Positions 12,885-13,653 of a DNA stretch of 13,653 bases are shown here, piece after piece (position 1 is the stretch's first letter; each line of letters starts with the position of its first letter). The stretch spans positions 1 to 13,653 of the forward strand of contig CAAHDP010000273.1 of assembly GCA_900770515.1 (NCBI GenBank), written 5' to 3'. Source of the stretch: an uncultured Prevotella sp. (GTDB lineage Bacteria; Bacteroidota; Bacteroidia; Bacteroidales; Bacteroidaceae). Made by a program: the position numbers and the translations under genes. The notes beneath the pieces are model-generated. The model did no database searches. It saw only the letters and a program-made list of their open reading frames with translations, and was not told the DNA's origin.

Positions 12885-13653
12885 CTATCTCCATAAAGGT
12901 TCGTTTTCCCATCCTTGTGGAAAGCCCATGGCATGTAAATCAATATTGGGATAATCTGCGAACAATCTGAGCAGAGAGCTTTTTAAATCCATACAAGGAG
13001 TTATAGTTTGCTCCATATATAATAAGGTGCATAACTGATGGTAAAGTTTGATAGGCTTTTGGGTTGGAGCAATCCAAGAAAGTGGAAGCCGATTTGGCAA
13101 TTGTGGCTTCAAGGCAAAACGCCTATTCCATATACGGGCATGGTGAGCACAACAATTGCGAAGCACGGTTATACACCTTATCCAACTTTCCAAGTAAGTG
13201 TATTGAGGTAGTCCAAACTCTCTTGCCACTTGCTTTTTGAGACGATTGTCCTTGAACAGACAAAATAATTTGGAAAGCGTACCAAACGAAACGACCTCCA
13301 ATGTTTTCCACACAGGCGGGAGAGAAGGGAAAGTATATTTCTCGGAATGCTCCTTGATGAAATCTTCATTTGAGCGAGACACCTCTTTCTTGATATTGTC
13401 AAGACAACCTTCATAAAACTCTGCATTCTTGAACAATGACGAATCCATAAACCAAAATGCCCCATGCTCCATAGAGAATATCTGAATCATTTTGGTCCGA
13501 AGAGAAATCTCAATATCTTGGATAGCCTTGAATATAAGTTGACGAAGTTCTTTGTCAAAGAGATAAAGGTTGATGGCTTGCTCGAATGTACTGCCGGATT
13601 TGTAAAGATGATGTTGTCGGTCTTGCTCCATGTATCGAAGATAACTAGCGATA
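12885..13653 (-). CDS. Abi_2-family (AbiD/AbiF-like) abortive-infection protein, N-terminus outside the window
   Basis: The frame runs from the right edge to a TAG at 12885-12887, giving 255 visible residues. An ATG exists at 13629-13631, but the frame stays open upstream of it (IASYLRY precedes MEQD), and the text looks like the middle of an Abi_2 protein, so the true start lies beyond the window. Typical features are the YLFDKELRQLIFKAIQDIEISLRTK helix and VLRNCCAHHARIWNR, which contains an Rx4H (Arg158-His163 counted from that Met), the HEPN-type motif found in many RNA-targeting toxins and defence proteins. Abi_2 proteins are linked to abortive phage infection; whether this one acts so is inferred. 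The A/T-rich base composition, unlike the dcw genes, and the repeat-rich neighbourhood suggest horizontal acquisition. Confidence 0.82.
   Translation of the reverse strand, partial: IASYLRYMEQDRQHHLYKSGSTFEQAINLYLFDKELRQLIFKAIQDIEISLRTKMIQIFSMEHGAFWFMDSSLFKNAEFYEGCLDNIKKEVSRSNEDFIKEHSEKYTFPSLPPVWKTLEVVSFGTLSKLFCLFKDNRLKKQVAREFGLPQYTYLESWIRCITVLRNCCAHHARIWNRRFALKPQLPNRLPLSWIAPTQKPIKLYHQLCTLLYMEQTITPCMDLKSSLLRLFADYPNIDLHAMGFPQGWENEPLWR

Noticed and set aside
13629..13631. ATG as the true start of the abi gene
   Set aside because: The frame stays open to the window edge and upstream codons continue family-like sequence, so this Met is internal.

Overview
The window looks like a Bacteroidales chromosome, most likely Prevotellaceae (Prevotella/Segatella type). 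This rests on the style of the cell-wall proteins, on TAnnTTTG-type -7 promoter boxes, on A-rich leaders without Shine-Dalgarno sequences, and on the diaminopimelate signature DNPR in MurE. I had no database, so the genus is an inference.

Positions 1-9739 (minus strand) are the front part of a division and cell-wall (dcw) cluster. In transcription order it reads rsmH, an ftsL-like gene, ftsI (a class B penicillin-binding protein with a C-terminal PASTA domain), murE, mraY, murD, ftsW, and the first 158 codons of murG, which runs off the left edge. These genes make UDP-MurNAc-tripeptide and later intermediates, lipid I and lipid II, and the septal transglycosylase/transpeptidase pair. The first three genes are tightly packed (4-bp gap, then an ATGA overlap). 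Most of the wider gaps further down carry a small hairpin or a tandem repeat. No mraZ precedes rsmH.

Positions 9740-10109 form a 370-bp divergent control region. It holds a -7 box in each direction, a 21-bp tandem repeat and two interleaved inverted repeats. Positions 10110-12019 (plus strand) encode two acyltransferases that match a glycine-lipid (ornithine-lipid-like) synthesis pair, GlsA and GlsB. A very strong hairpin terminator follows.

Positions 12085-12884 are a repeat-rich, largely non-coding region. It begins with a decayed IS200-type (REP-associated) transposase flanked by inverted copies of a GCCCTGAAAGGGC palindrome element. It continues with an unusual array of about twelve imperfect palindromes, evenly spaced at 22-23 bp but in three different sequence versions (12552-12837). 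The palindrome array is the most unusual thing in the window. The right edge (12885-13653, minus strand) is the C-terminal part of an Abi_2-family (AbiD/AbiF-like) putative phage-defence protein with a HEPN-type Rx4H motif; its N-terminus lies outside the window. The right part thus looks like an accessory boundary next to a conserved housekeeping locus.
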